NCBI GenBank assembly: GCA_963969495.1
Contig: OZ018323.1
Location: 77,340,583 to 77,404,582 of the forward strand
Source: Ceratothoa steindachneri
Taxonomy: Eukaryota; Arthropoda; Malacostraca; Isopoda; Cymothoidae
Length of the DNA: 64,000 bases
Direction: 5' to 3'
Each line of letters starts with the position of its first letter. The first letter of the stretch is position 1. Below the pieces are notes generated by a model that had not been told where the DNA came from, ran no database searches, and saw nothing but the letters and a program-made list of their open reading frames with translations. The translations under genes and the position numbers were made by a program. Of this stretch, positions 1 through 11,353 are shown piece after piece.

Positions 1-540
1 CTGTGTTTTCAATTTTAATGAAAAAAAAGAAATAGGATTAGTTTCTTTCTCCTCGTCTTTAGCCTTAGCCTAACGGTCACAGTTTATGAGAAGCGGCAGA
101 TGGGGAGAGTTGACGGTTTGAATTCTCGAAGCGTTCTGTCTTGGGGACTGGGTTCGGTCTCCTTATGTTCCATTCTACTCCTCCCACCCACAGTGGGGTC
201 CAGTTAGAAGCCAAGCCTAATTGATCGTGCCGGGCCCACATGATGCACCCCGTGAACCAAAGACCCTAGAGTGACGCTCATAAACTTGGTCATGGTTCCA
301 AAAGTCAGACGCGAGCAACCATGAATTCCAATGTAGCAATGAAGTCTTTAACGGACAGCAATTAACAGAGGGACCCAAATTAAGTCATAAAGACTTTAAG
401 CTGAAAGAATTGGAAGAGAAAGGAGTCAACAGTCTATCGAATCGATAGACAATCTTAAAGGACAGTGGGAATAAAGACGAGGGGGAAATGGGTAAGGGGA
501 TAGGTAAAAAGGGAAAATCCATCTAATCGATAGACAATTT
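1..540. other. No gene recognised
   Basis: Mixed-composition DNA upstream of the AT-rich minisatellite. I found no exon that would continue the SLC6 transporter upstream, no RNA gene and no mobile-element protein. It is probably intronic DNA of the transporter gene, but that is inferred only from its position. Confidence 0.4.
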
Positions 541-1350
541 TAGTGAGGGAAATTTCGTATACGAATTTTTTATAACTTCTTATGGGAAGATTTCTGTGAA
601 ATTTCTAGTGGAAAATTTCTTACTTTTAAATTTCTTGAGAATATTTTTGACGAAATTTCTTACGGCCCAATTTCTTTGGGTGTTATTTCCCTCGGTGAAA
701 TTTGTAATGGGCAAATTTCTTTTTGTTAAATTGCCAACGCGAATTTTTTTCCTTGAAATATCCTGAGAAAATTTCGTTGTGAAATTTTTTATAGGAATTT
801 TATCTCGGTTGAATTTCCTATACGAAAATATAAGTGAAATTTCTTATTGAAAATATCTCTCGCCCTTGTGAAATTTCTTATAACAAAATTTATTTGGCCA
901 GTTTATTATGCGAAGTTTCCATTGAAATTTCTTTCGGTGAAATTTCTTACGGGAAAATTTCTCTCGGCAAAATTTCTTTTGGGAAAATTTCCTTTCGGAT
1001 AGATTTCCTTTGGTGTAAATTACTTGTGAGAAAATTTCTTTCATTGATATTTAGTATGGAAAATTTCTGTAGAAGATTTTTTTATGGGACGATGTTTTGG
1101 TTATTTCGGTTGACGAACTTTCTTGAGTAAATTTCCTTCGGGAAAAATTTCTGGGAAAATTTCTTTTGAGCAAATTCGCTAGGTGAAGTTATCTTATTGA
1201 ATTTCTTTGTGTGGAATTTCACATGAAAAAATCAGCAAAATTTCTTTTTGTGATTTCGTTTTTTGTAAGGAAAATTTTCTTTCGCCGAAATTTAGTATTG
1301 AGAAATTTCTTTCGGTAAAATTTCTCATCGGAGAATTTCTTTGGAGAATA
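541..1350. repeat. Degenerate 15-bp AT-rich minisatellite
   Basis: Repeated variants of AAATTTCTTTCGGGA run through the stretch; around 920-1010 successive units are spaced exactly 15 bp. Because 15 is divisible by three, one frame stays open and reads as a repeating five-residue GKISF peptide. That is a by-product of the repeat, not evidence of a gene. The array ends just before the splice acceptor at 1397-1398, so it lies in the intron ahead of the first visible transporter exon. Confidence 0.75.
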
Positions 1351-1398
1351 TTTTCTGGTGGCTCCTTTAGTTCCTGTCCCCCTACACCCGTCCGCCAG

Positions 1399-2494
1399 GG
1401 TAGCAGCCTGTTCGACCACATGAGGAATCTGGAAGCGATGAATTCGGCCCTGCTTTTCGTGGCACTGTGCGAGATGGCGACGCTAGCGTGGTGTTTTGGC
1501 GCCGACCGCATGTCGCAGTACCTCTTCGAGATGACCTCGCGGCGACCCTCGCTCTTGCTGGCACTCTGCTGGCGATTCATCACCCCTGCATTATTCTTGG
1601 TGAGTGGAGGTTAGTCCCCTATGTCTTATGTCACGCCAATCTGGGTGCGAGGGGTGGGCAGTCTATGCTTGACCACATACCCCCTAAACTCCCGTCTGCA
1701 GTCCCGATCTTTATGTTCGAATCTACGTCTACGTTCTTGCAGGTACTGTGGGTGACTTCCGTTGCCACCTGGGAGGCGTCTTCAAGTAGGCAGGTCACCG
1801 TGGGGGTGATCAGATGGGGTTTGATAGCCCTATGCGTCGCCCCGTTGCCTCTTTTTGCTGCCCTAGAGCTCCGTACCAGACCGGGATCCCTCATTCAGGT
1901 AGGTTCCACTTGGCAACGTCCAGGTTCGATACCTTCATGGAGGTCCTTGATCTTCAGCAGGCGTGGGGACAAGACTTTGTAACTTCAGGGACAAGCCCTA
2001 GTAATCCCAGTAGAACTGGGACAAGCTCTAGTAACCCTAGGATTGCGAGCACACCTCAGGCCAGAGTACAAGCGTGGGGACGACGACCTGGAAGGCTCAA
2101 GGAGCGATTTCGGACAAGTAGCTCCAAGTACGAATATAAACTCACTATTTAGGGGCTCGAGGATCTCTTGAAGGCCTTAATGGAGTGAGGGGGGCGTTGC
2201 CTTACCAATGTCCGGGACATCCAATTTAAAATATGAGGGGCGAGGTGCCCTCCTTCTGGGGCATCACCCCGACAGAGACCCTGTGTGACTGTTACCCTCT
2301 CTGTTCCTCCACAGCGCGTACGAGAAGCCGCCTCCCCGGCTGCGGTAACCCACCAAGAGGAGTGGGGATCCCCGACTCACAATGAAGAAAAGTCGCGAAG
2401 ACTCAACCTCTTCAAGCGCTCTTCCAAGAACTCCATGGTTCAACCTCAAACCCAGGACACCTCTCTGCAAGGAAACTCTACCCTCTCAGTCTGA
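1399..2494 (+). CDS. SLC6-type sodium-dependent neurotransmitter/amino-acid transporter, last three exons
   Basis: Exons are 1399-1599 (67 codons), 1743-1898 (52 codons) and 2315-2494 (59 codons plus TGA). Introns are 143 and 416 bp. Donors are GTGAGT (1600) and GTAGGT (1899); acceptors are TTGCAG and a pyrimidine-rich CTCCACAG. Every junction is phase 0, which a chance arrangement would rarely give. Exon 1 carries the family pattern after TM9: a membrane segment, then CFGADR, then a basic loop with RRPS and CWRFITPA. Exon 2 carries a membrane segment ending in PGSLIQ. Exon 3 continues with RV and a charged cytoplasmic tail. Members of SLC6 are 12-TM Na+/Cl- dependent plasma-membrane transporters of amines or amino acids. 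The substrate cannot be told from this C-terminal part. Upstream exons are not visible in the window. Confidence 0.82.
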
Positions 2495-2550
2495 AGTCAC
2501 ATGCGAACACACATACACAAGTCACATTGTAAATATTTTTTTAAAAATAT

Positions 2551-2556
2551 AATAAA
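2551..2556 (+). other. Polyadenylation signal of the SLC6-like gene
   Basis: AATAAA lies 57 bp after the stop codon at 2494, in an AT-rich stretch, and suggests a short 3' UTR. Confidence 0.6.
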
Positions 2557-4128
2557 TTTCAGTCTTTTCCTCCCGAGGCTACTGCGAAACGTCTACCAGA
2601 TCACGTGACGACGCGTAAAAGAATCATTGGCATGGCAATCCAAGTGACTCCTGTCTCCATGGTGAGAGCCTTGATTCATTAGATGCCAGATAACGAATTA
2701 TCTCCAGCGAAGCAGACGAAAAACAACCCCTTTTGATTGTGTAATTGGGACCCTTCATAATAACGGATTGCAGACTGACCGATTGGAAATTCCGCTTTCC
2801 AAGTGAGCGAGGTTAAGCCACACCGGGTGTGGTTAGTCACTGGGTGGAATCCCGAATTAGATCGATTGAATCCTGGCTATCATATGTCGTATCGACCCAT
2901 GGTTCTGATTCCACATTAAACTGTAGGTCCTTCTACCATGACCCTACTAGTGAACGGATTTATAGGGATAAGACTCCGGTAGACATGATTTTGTGTTAGC
3001 CTATAATTGGACTGTCTCTATTTGGTTGACGTCTACTCGTATGCGTATCACCATATCAAAGGTCCACCCCTCATAAAACGACTAAAGGTAAACCTTTTAG
3101 AGCACATAATTAAAAACAAAACTAAAAAAAATATAGGAGAGTCTTGGGCCATGTTCATTATACATTGCGTCTTCCCTAGTACGAACAGCTTAATAAAGAA
3201 ATAAAAAGACAAATGCTGAGTATATTTGCATTTTATTTTCTGCATTCAAGTTGGCTCCCGAAATCTCGAAAGACTATTTGTTGTGTTAATCTCTTTTGAG
3301 AACTGTCCAAATTGGACAAGAATGCAGTTTTGTTTGGTGTTACGATGCTACTTAGCTAAGCAAAGTGACTAAATTAAAGTTTAAAAACATAGTTCAAACT
3401 AACTAAGCATTATGCAAAATGCTGCGGACTAGAAATACGAGCTAAGCCCCTTAAAAATAGGTAAGAAAAAGCTGGATGCGCAGTAGCCTTTGGCAAGGAA
3501 TCCTCTTCCGACTATTTGTAGCACTGTGGATAAATAAATTGCATTATAATAATATGAAAACAGCAGTGTAATTCATTATGAAATCGCTCCCAAATGACCA
3601 CACACCAAAATATTAATGATAATTATTTCTAGCCTGTTAAATTTATTATTGAAATATCATGTTAGTAAGATAACTAATATACTCCAATTAGTTTAGTGGC
3701 AGAAGAAAACGTTTGTATTCCGTAAAGTCTTATTGTAATAAACACTTTAGTTTGCGTGGATAATATACCTAAGGTAAATCTGTAATTTATTTTTCTATAG
3801 GTTGTATTCATGTATGCACATTTATATTTTATTTTTGTTTGTGCAAAACTAAACTATTTTTTAAATTATTTTTTATGTCGCTAAAAGAACCACAACCTGT
3901 CAACTTTATAAAATGGCAACCTTTGGCAGTTCTGCGAATAAGTTATTCCAAAATTTGAAAAAGAAAGACTATATAAATAACGCATCATATATCCAATTTG
4001 TGAGTTACATGACATAATAATAGAATAATTGTTGTATTTCGCTAAATCAGATTCATATTAATGAAAGATAAAAAAAATGTATTCAAACAAAAAAAAGAAA
4101 AATTAAGTTTTTACAGTGGCCGTTTTAG
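2557..4128. other. Intergenic, nothing recognised
   Basis: AT-rich DNA downstream of the transporter. Small open frames exist (e.g. 3007-3204) but have no domain, codon bias or splice context that I can support. Confidence 0.4.
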
Positions 4129-5042
4129 CAATGGCGGCTCGGGTATAGCCACTGCGGAACTGCAACATCCACTACACTATTTCCACTCGATATTATTGAT
4201 AACATTCAATATAATGACTTTTCTTCCTTATTCTTTCTTTATACTTGTACATTATATAATCCTTAAGCTTAATGTCAGTAGACATCCCTAGTTTATGAAA
4301 ATATACAAAAATCCCTGTGCGCTTCACACTTCGAGCGACGCGGTGTTTGGCTGTTGTACGCATGATCACATGCCCGAGATATAAAGCTGCACGCTAGGGA
4401 CAGCACTGTGGCTCACGCAGTGCCGACCCTGGTCTGCCGGTGGAAGTTAGTGTTTCTTTTTGACTGCGTCTGTTGTGCTTAAAAGGGTGTTTATATTCTT
4501 GAATGTGATAAAGTGTAGAATTTTTTTTATTATTATTTTATTAATTAATTGAGCTGCTGAAATTTATCTTGGAAAATAATCTAGATGATGTTCTTAGTAA
4601 AATTACGAAACTGATAAAAATCCTCTTGACAATTCCCATGACTACATCATAGGCAGAACGCTGCTTTTCAACCCTGAAAAGAATAAAAACTTTTCTAAGG
4701 AGCACTATGAATTATGAGACTGAATGCGTTTGCAGTGCTTTCAATGGAGAAAAAATTCCTTAGTATTCATCCAAAGATCAAGGAGAAAATAATTAATCTT
4801 TTCGCGCAAATTAAAACAAGAAGAATGGATTTGGTTTTTAAATGACTGGATAAAGCTTGAATTGTAACAATTTAGGTTATTAGTAAGTAAAAAATTGTTT
4901 GATTTTGTTCTGTTTAGGGTTTTAGTAAGTTTATCTATAAATTTTCTTTTTATATGTTCATTTCCTTTTACACAATATTAAAGCAATGCTAAAAAAAATG
5001 TGATGCAGCACCCCCATTAATTTTATCTACGAGCCGCCACCG
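4129..5042 (+). mobile_element. hAT DNA transposon remnant, internally deleted
   Basis: The left end reads CAATGGCGGCTCG at 4129. The right end (5011-5042) read on the minus strand begins CGGTGGCGGCTCG, so the two ends form a short imperfect terminal inverted repeat of hAT type. Between them only the transposase C-terminus (4551-4845) survives; the rest is AT-rich. At about 0.9 kb the copy is far shorter than an autonomous hAT. I could not confirm an 8-bp target duplication. Confidence 0.6.
4551..4845 (+). pseudogene. hAT transposase C-terminal dimerisation domain fragment
   Basis: Read in two frames, the segment gives the hallmark hAT C-terminus: a leucine-rich helix, ILLTIPMTT, then AERCFSTLKRIKTFLRST, and further on LSMEKKFL and FAQIKTRRMDLVFK before a stop at 4843. 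This region dimerises hAT transposases. A stop codon sits between TTS and AERCF and the frame shifts about 60 bp later, so the copy is dead. No catalytic or BED zinc-finger regions remain. Confidence 0.75.
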
Positions 5043-5048
5043 GTTCTT

Positions 5049-5090
5049 TTTCAATTTTGATACAAAAATTTTGTTGTATCAAAATTGAAA
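5049..5090. repeat. Perfect 17-bp inverted repeat
   Basis: The arm TTTCAATTTTGATACAA (5049-5065) is matched by its exact reverse complement at 5074-5090, with an 8-nt loop. It lies just outside the right end of the hAT remnant. No function is assigned. Confidence 0.6.
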
Positions 5091-5172
5091 ACCTCATTTA
5101 GCATATAAAATAAATATACTTCTAAATAATAACGTAAACTTGATATGAATATTAAAATTGTAAAAAAAATAT

Positions 5173-5670
5173 GGGATTTTTTTCGGAACAGGCGCGACAG
5201 CGAATTAGGCGTTCGAGGCTATTGCGTTGTTAAGGTTAGGCTATGGCGTTCGAGGCTCGTAGTGTGAGTACAACCTGTATGTAGTTTAGGTTAAGTTTTG
5301 GAGCAAAGAACTAGCGCAAACTTCTCGCAGAAAGTTTTTCCAATCAGTTATGGCTTTTATTGACATTTTAGGTCCTTTAACACACACAAAACAGTAGTTG
5401 TCAACCTTCGGGGCCATGCGTGAATAACATATATGATTGTCTCAAAAGATAATTTTGATTCTTCTAACTAAGTGCTTTTTCGCAAGCTAATACTGAAATT
5501 GCATTTGCGCTTATTAGAGCATCAATGGTAACGCGAAGATCATAATGAAAGTTTCATATTATATCCATTTTTGCAAAGTCGCTGTCCTAACTTAACCTTA
5601 GCCTAACCTTTTAGCTTCACGATAGCCTCGAACGCCTAATTCACTGCCGGGCCTGTTCCCCAAAAGACCC
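5173..5670. mobile_element. Non-autonomous TIR element (MITE), ~498 bp
   Basis: The ends are inverted copies of about 50 bp. Both contain GGAACAGGC and, further in, the shared core GAATTAGGCGTTCGAGGCTA, followed by a second inverted block around GGTTAGGCTA. The left terminus is GGGATTTTTTTCGG at 5173; the right terminus read inward is GGGTCTTTTGGGG. The core GGCGTTCGAGGCT also recurs once more internally near 5248. No coding capacity. AT-rich flanks make the target duplication ambiguous. Confidence 0.65.
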
Positions 5671-6509
5671 AAAGTTATATGTTAAAAATAGAAGAAAAGT
5701 AAAAACTAATTTTGTGAATAAATAAGGATGTAGTTTACAATTTGTACATATATGTATATCTGACGAGCGCCATCTGTGCGTATCGTTCCTGTAAATGAGG
5801 ATGTTGAAAGTGTGTTAAGGTGAGAAGTTCTCGCCCAGCTAAGGAGATTTAACACCCAAAGACAATTTCAAGAAGCCGTCCAAAATAAAACCTCGAGAAT
5901 TAGAAGCTGAAGTCTTATTTATTCCATCATCCACTAAGCTTGATCACCGTTTTAGGAGGCTTCTTTCAAACAAGAAAAGGGATTGAGAAGTAACCTTCGC
6001 CGAGAGATTCACATGTCCTCGAACTCTTTCGAGGGCTCGACGAACCCTACTGCTTGTTAGCAATTCTTGGTATAACCTATAACTTGGTGAAGACACGCCA
6101 CTATTGAGATACGCACACGGGTGACACCACTCCCCTAACCATTACTGGTAACCTATACTTTTACAAGAGTCCATTCTGGTGCACGAGACCCGTTTTTTTT
6201 TGTGTATGAGTAATAATCAAAACTTTGGACCCGTCACATTTCGTTCGCTATTTATCACGTTAACATTGTTGGTCGACAACGCAATAATGGTATAGTGCGC
6301 CATATACTGTATAGCATAAATGTCATACGAGTAATTGATCTTCAGACCAGTGTTTCTTGTCCTTTTTGCTACTATGAATTGGTTCTTCCCTCCCCACACC
6401 CCTTGCATCAAAATAACCTACTCTTCCAAATTTGAAAAAAATATGTTTTAATTTCTTTATTGAGAATAAAGTAATCATATATTTGATACTGTTTATTGGC
6501 TATTAGAGC
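5671..6509. other. No gene recognised
   Basis: Unique-looking sequence between a MITE and a hAT fragment. The minus-strand open frame at 6217-6411 shows no domain. Confidence 0.35.
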
Positions 6510-6645
6510 TTGAATGGGTGGTTAAGGCCAGAGTGCACAGCGTAGATCCCCTTTGACATTCAGTATGTTTCTGTACTTACTCTTGATAGCAACGAGTGTG
6601 GAAAATGCAGCTTCACAGAGATACGTGGATCCGAACCTAATTAGA
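6510..6645 (-). pseudogene. hAT (Charlie/ZBED-like) transposase C-terminal fragment
   Basis: The minus strand reads FGSTYLCEAAFS and then IKSKYRNILN, the typical dimerisation motif of Charlie-like hAT transposases and their domesticated ZBED/SCAND3-like relatives (usual form YLCE.AFS....IK.KYRN). The match is about 35 residues with no recognisable transposase on either side, so it is a fragment. It belongs to a different hAT subgroup from the remnant at 4129-5042. Confidence 0.65.
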
Positions 6646-6724
6646 ATCCGAAAGCGTGATGTGAGAGGGAGACTTCATACAAGGAGCGAATGAAAGCCAA
6701 CTTCATTTTGTCTATTTCTTACGG

Positions 6725-8465
6725 TTTAAAAAATAATAGGTTAATACCCTAAGTTCGCTTTAAAATAAAGTTTAACGTCCTAATTCCCTTCCGATAAATG
6801 GATTAACGTGTTAATTTCCCTTTGAATAAATGGGTTAGAGTCTTTGGTTTTCGTTTGAATAAATGGTTTAACGTCCAATTTCCCTGTTTAAAATAAACCG
6901 GTTTAACGTCATAATTTTCCCCTAGCAATATGGTTTAAAGTCCTAATTTACACTTGACTAAATCGTTTACCGTCATAATTTCCCTTTGAATATATAGTTT
7001 AATGTCATAATTCCTCTTAAAATAAATGGTTTAACATCATAATTTGCATTTGAATAAATAGTTAACGTCCTAAAATCGGTTTGAATAAATGGTTTAACGT
7101 GCTAATTTTCCTTTGGAAAAATATTTGAACGTCCTTATTTCTTTTTGATTAAGTAGTTTTACGTCCTATTTCCCTTCGAAGAAATGATTCAAAGTTCTAA
7201 TTTTCCTTGGAAGAAATGTATGGTTTAACTCTCTAATTTACCTTTATGTAAATGGTTTAACGTCATAAATTCCCTTTGAGTAAATAGTTTAACCTCCTAA
7301 TTTCATTTTTAATAAATTATTTAACGTCCTAATTTTCCTTTGAATGAATGGTTTAACGTCCTAATTCCTCTTTAGATAAATGGTTTAAAGTCATATATTT
7401 TTTATTAAAGAGTTTACTTTCCGCTTGAATAATGGTTTAACAGGCTAATAATATCCTTTTTGAAAAGGTTAAACGTCCTTATTTCCGTTTGACTAAAAGT
7501 TTGAACGTCCTAATTTTCTTTTTACTAAACGGTTTAACGTCTAAATTTCGGGTTAACTAATGGTTTGTACTTATTTAATTTTGGATAAATCGTTTAACGT
7601 CCTAATTCCTCTTTGAATAAATGGTTTGACATCTTAATTTCCCTTTGAATAAGAGGATTGTCCTAAATACACCTTGAAAAAATGATATAACGTCCTAAAT
7701 TCACTTTTGAATAAATTAATCGTTTAACTTCTGATTTAGTTTTATGTAAATGGTTTACCTTCATAAATTTCCTTTGAAAAAGTGTCTTAATGTCCTAATT
7801 TGCATGTGAATAAATCATCGAATGATGTCCTAATTTCCGTTTGAATAAAAGTTTTAACGTCCTAATTTCCCTTTGAATTATTGATTTGACGTCCTTATTT
7901 CCGATTGAATAGTGTTTAACGTCTTAACTACCGGGTGAAAAACTAGTTTAACGTTATATTTTTCGGTTGAAAAAAATTACGTCCTATTATCCCTTTGAAT
8001 AAAGCGCTTAAAATATTATTATTAATGACAATAAATAATGGTTTAACGTCCATATCTGCTTTTGAATAAATGAGGTATCGCCCCGATTTCCCCATGAACA
8101 CATGGTTTACCTTCCTTTATTACGGATGAATAAATGGTTTAAAGTTCTAATTTTCTTTTGGATAAATAAATGGCTTAACTTTCTAATTTACCCTTATCTA
8201 AATGGTTTAACGTCATAAATTTCATTTGAGTAAATAGTTTAACCTCCTAATTTCCCTTTTAATAAATGATTTAAGGTCATAATTTCCATTTGAATGAATG
8301 GTTTAACGTCCTATTTTTCTTTAGATTAATGGTTTAGCGTCATATTTTTTTATTTTAATAAAGAGTTTACTGTCCTTTCCGTTTGAATAATGGTTTAACG
8401 GGCTAATATCCTATAGGAAAAAGGTTAACCGTCCCTATTTCCTTTTGAATAAATGTTTTAAAGGG
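6725..8465. repeat. Degenerate 32-bp minisatellite, block 1
   Basis: Tandem variants of a unit made of GAATAAATGGTTTAAC followed by GTCCTAATTTCCCTTT, total 32 bp. Units differ by scattered substitutions and small indels, so the array is old. The conserved kernels are TGGTTTAACGTCC and TAATTTCC. It has no protein-coding potential. Confidence 0.85.
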
Positions 8466-8502
8466 TAGAAATTCGTTTTAAACATTTTCGCAAATTAATT
8501 TA

Positions 8503-8686
8503 ATAATGTGTTTTTCTTATGCAGTTTTATGTGTAATTTTTAGATCTAACACTCGCTTTTATTCCGGAAATGCATAATTTTCCCATAATCAACCGAAGCC
8601 CATACTAGGAAAAGTATGCATTTCCATCGAGAACGAGTTTCAGATATGAAAACTATACATAAAACTGCATAAGAAAAACACATTAT
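8503..8686. mobile_element. Foldback (hairpin) MITE interrupting the minisatellite
   Basis: The left arm begins ATAATGTGTTTTTCTTATGC and the right arm ends in its reverse complement; about 30 bp match almost perfectly. Pairing continues inward (GGAAATGCATAATTTTCC against GGAAAAGTATGCATTTCC), so nearly the whole 184 bp folds into one hairpin. No coding sequence. It lies in the insertion between minisatellite blocks 1 and 2. Confidence 0.7.
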
Positions 8687-9482
8687 CAAAATCATTTTAA
8701 AAGACCTAGAACCAGACGGGACCTAAACTGTTAACTTAAGACGATAGCGCAACCTACTTTAGGCTATTTCTGCTCAAAATTAAAAAAATTTAGATACTTT
8801 CGAAATGGGAGGCTTCGCTTCCCATGCCCCCACTTAATTATGTGGGGTTGCATTCCCTCACACCCCGCAAATTAAAAAAAACTCGTAATATTCCTAATTC
8901 GAAAGCCTACCTTCATATTTTTAAGCAAAGGTCGACTGCTAACTGTCGTTAGACATCTAGTTTGAATGAAAGCTTTGCGCAGAAAACAGTTTAGAAATTA
9001 AAGGTTAGCACTTGTTCGAATGCGGGCATTATAAAGCCACGTGCCCGTAAACGCACTAAGGGAAAATTTGCACTGGGATTTTCGCTCTTTCGAATCCTTT
9101 AATATCGGCCTACCACAGCCGCTGCACGCCAATATACCATATAAACTAAGAAAAAAATAAAGCCGTAAATCGTTCGGAATACACGGGAATGTAATATGAA
9201 ATGCTATTGGTTCAGTGGCAAAGGACGCATGCGCAAATCTCCTCTAGATCTCAAAAGCCCAGGTCTTGGTGATTGAATCAAGGCAAACGTTGCAGGAGCT
9301 AGGTCGAAAATGACGCAGAAAGATTCGAAGTTAGCAAAATAGCAATATATTTTCGATCAAATTAACTACATTATCATTAAGTTCCGGAATTAAAACTGCC
9401 ATCGGTGAGCATCATTTTAAAAATTAAAAACGTTTATGTTTGGAAAAGTATAAAATCGTAAATGTGTTAAAACAAATCTTTA
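8687..9482. other. Non-repeat insertion between minisatellite blocks
   Basis: Sequence unlike the 32-bp units, with a GC-richer hairpin-prone piece near 8805-8870 (alternating runs of CCCC and GGGG). No protein domain or RNA gene recognised. Together with the foldback element it splits the array. Confidence 0.4.
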
Positions 9483-10326
9483 CCTTTTAAAGTCCTAATT
9501 TCCTTTTGACTAAATGGTTTAACGTCTAAATTTCCGGTTGACTAATGGTTTGTTATTATTTAACTTTGGATATATGGTTTAACCTCGTAATTTCCCTTCG
9601 AATAAATGGTTTCAAATCATAATTTCCTTTTGAATAAAAGGATTGTCCTAAATACACTTTGAGAAAATTATATAGTGTTTTAATTTTCCTTTTGAAAAAA
9701 AAGATAAAGGTTTAACTTCTGATTTTATTTTTATGTAATTTCCTTTGAATAAATAGCTTAATGCCCTAATTTTCCTTTGAACAAATCGTATGATGCCCTA
9801 ATTTCCGTTGGAATGAATGCTTTAACGTCCTAATTTCCGTGGAATAATTCGTTTAACTTCCTTATTTCCGATTCAATAAATTATTTAATGTCCTAACTTC
9901 CAGGTGAATAGTTTTACGTTCTATTTTTCGTTTAAAAAATGATTTAACGTCCTATTATCCCTTTGAATAAAGCGTTTAATGTCGTATTATTCCTAGCAAT
10001 AGATGGTTTAACGTCCAAATCTGCTTTTGAATAAATGGTGTATCGCCCTGATTTCCCCATGAGCAAATGGTTTATCTCCCTAATTACGGATGAATAAATG
10101 GTTTAACGTCCTAATTTCCCTTGGAATAAATGGTTTAACATCCTAATTTCCTTTTGAATAATTGGTTTGTCTTAATTACTCTTTGAAAAAATGATATCAC
10201 GTCCTAATTTCCTTTTAGGATAAATGAAAGTTTTAACTTCCGATTTTCTTATATATAAATGGTTTATCGTTATCATAATTTTCGTTTGAGTAAATGGTTT
10301 AACGTCCTAATTTCCCTTTTAATAAT
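9483..10326. repeat. Degenerate 32-bp minisatellite, block 2
   Basis: Same 32-bp family as block 1, e.g. the run at 10100-10150 with ATGGTTTAACGTCC followed by TAATTTCCC. It stops exactly at the TGTGTGG end of the solo LTR. Confidence 0.85.
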
Positions 10327-11353
10327 TGTGTGGGGAAATTCCACGTGGAATTTCTTTTCCAGCACGGAAGTGACGTCCATGCACTAAAGAAAATTCTAGA
10401 ATTTGGTTAGGCTTAAATTGGTACGCTTCCCCCCCTCCCCATCCACAAACGGTAGCATCTAACTCGCCCAAGCGAGTTAGAATCGCTTGGGCGTGAAGAT
10501 TTGAGGCCATTCGAGAGTAGCGCTGTTTTCCCCACCCCTGCGGGGGAAGCCTCGGATATATAGGGCTCGTCTTCCATGTGGGAGACACAGAGTTGATGAG
10601 TCCCGCCAGGATCCAAGAAGCATTCCCCTAGTTCCAAGTCAGGTGCTAACAGCGAAGCAAAGTGACGGCTGAACTTTTCGCGTGTTGGAATTAGCTCAGC
10701 CAGTGAGGTAATTCCATTTGACGATCGCCACCGAGTGATTTTTCCGACTCCACTCATCAACTCCTGTAGAAGCCCTCCTCGTTCCCTCCTCGTCTTTAGG
10801 TGGCCAAAATACTCTTCCCTACAACGGACGTTACCGCCCCCCCTCCCCTTTGGAGAACCGTCATCACGTCAACTTCCCGCTCAGAAGCTCCGAGTGCCCT
10901 CGCCCTCACGTTTATTGCCTGCAGAAGACATCCGTGAAACCTTACCCTGACCTCTCACCCGGAATCCTCTGTAAGCAAACCCCTCTCCCCCTTCAGCAAC
11001 CCATTTGAGTTAATCCTCCCCATTGGAATAGTCTCCTTCTGTAACGCATTAATTTCTAACTTCAGCATCTGATGCATAACTCTGCAATTCCCCCCCTCAT
11101 TTACCAATTTAATTTTGCCCATTGATTCTCTTATTTATATAAATAAAATTATATTTTTGTACATGCCTCTTTAAATAACCTTGAGCTTTGCCATTGCCCA
11201 AATTTTACCTGACCTCGTTTTGCACTCTTTTCTCGCTGCTCTGCGCATCGAAACTCGTGGCGTCCCCTCCTTGTCGGTTCGCCTTTAAGTTATTAGTCCC
11301 TTCCCCCATAGATATAATATGGTATTGATATAATATAATGTCATACCACGACA
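10327..11353 (-). mobile_element. Solo LTR, ~1.03 kb, minus orientation
   Basis: The minus strand starts TGTCGTGGTATGACATT and ends CACACA, giving TG...CA termini. A second copy with the same ends and interior lies at 37532-38576 on the plus strand. The interior includes matching GC-rich stretches and a shared open frame of about 110 codons (minus strand here, plus strand in the other copy). It interrupts the minisatellite cleanly and AAT flanks both sides (10324-10326 and 11354-11356). No gag or pol adjoins it, so it looks like a recombined solo LTR. The parent superfamily is unassigned. Confidence 0.6.

Noticed and set aside
834..1130. 98-codon open frame with GKISF repeats
   Set aside because: It is the translation of the 15-bp minisatellite; the reverse strand is open as well, and no start context or domain is present.
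1989..2171. Alternative last exon of the SLC6-like gene
   Set aside because: The acceptor lacks a good pyrimidine tract, while the exon at 2315 has a strong one and gives the expected continuation after PGSLIQ.
10413..10760. 115-codon minus-strand frame inside the solo LTR as a real gene
   Set aside because: It is shared with the other LTR copy but has no recognisable domain; kept as an open question in the findings rather than called as a gene.
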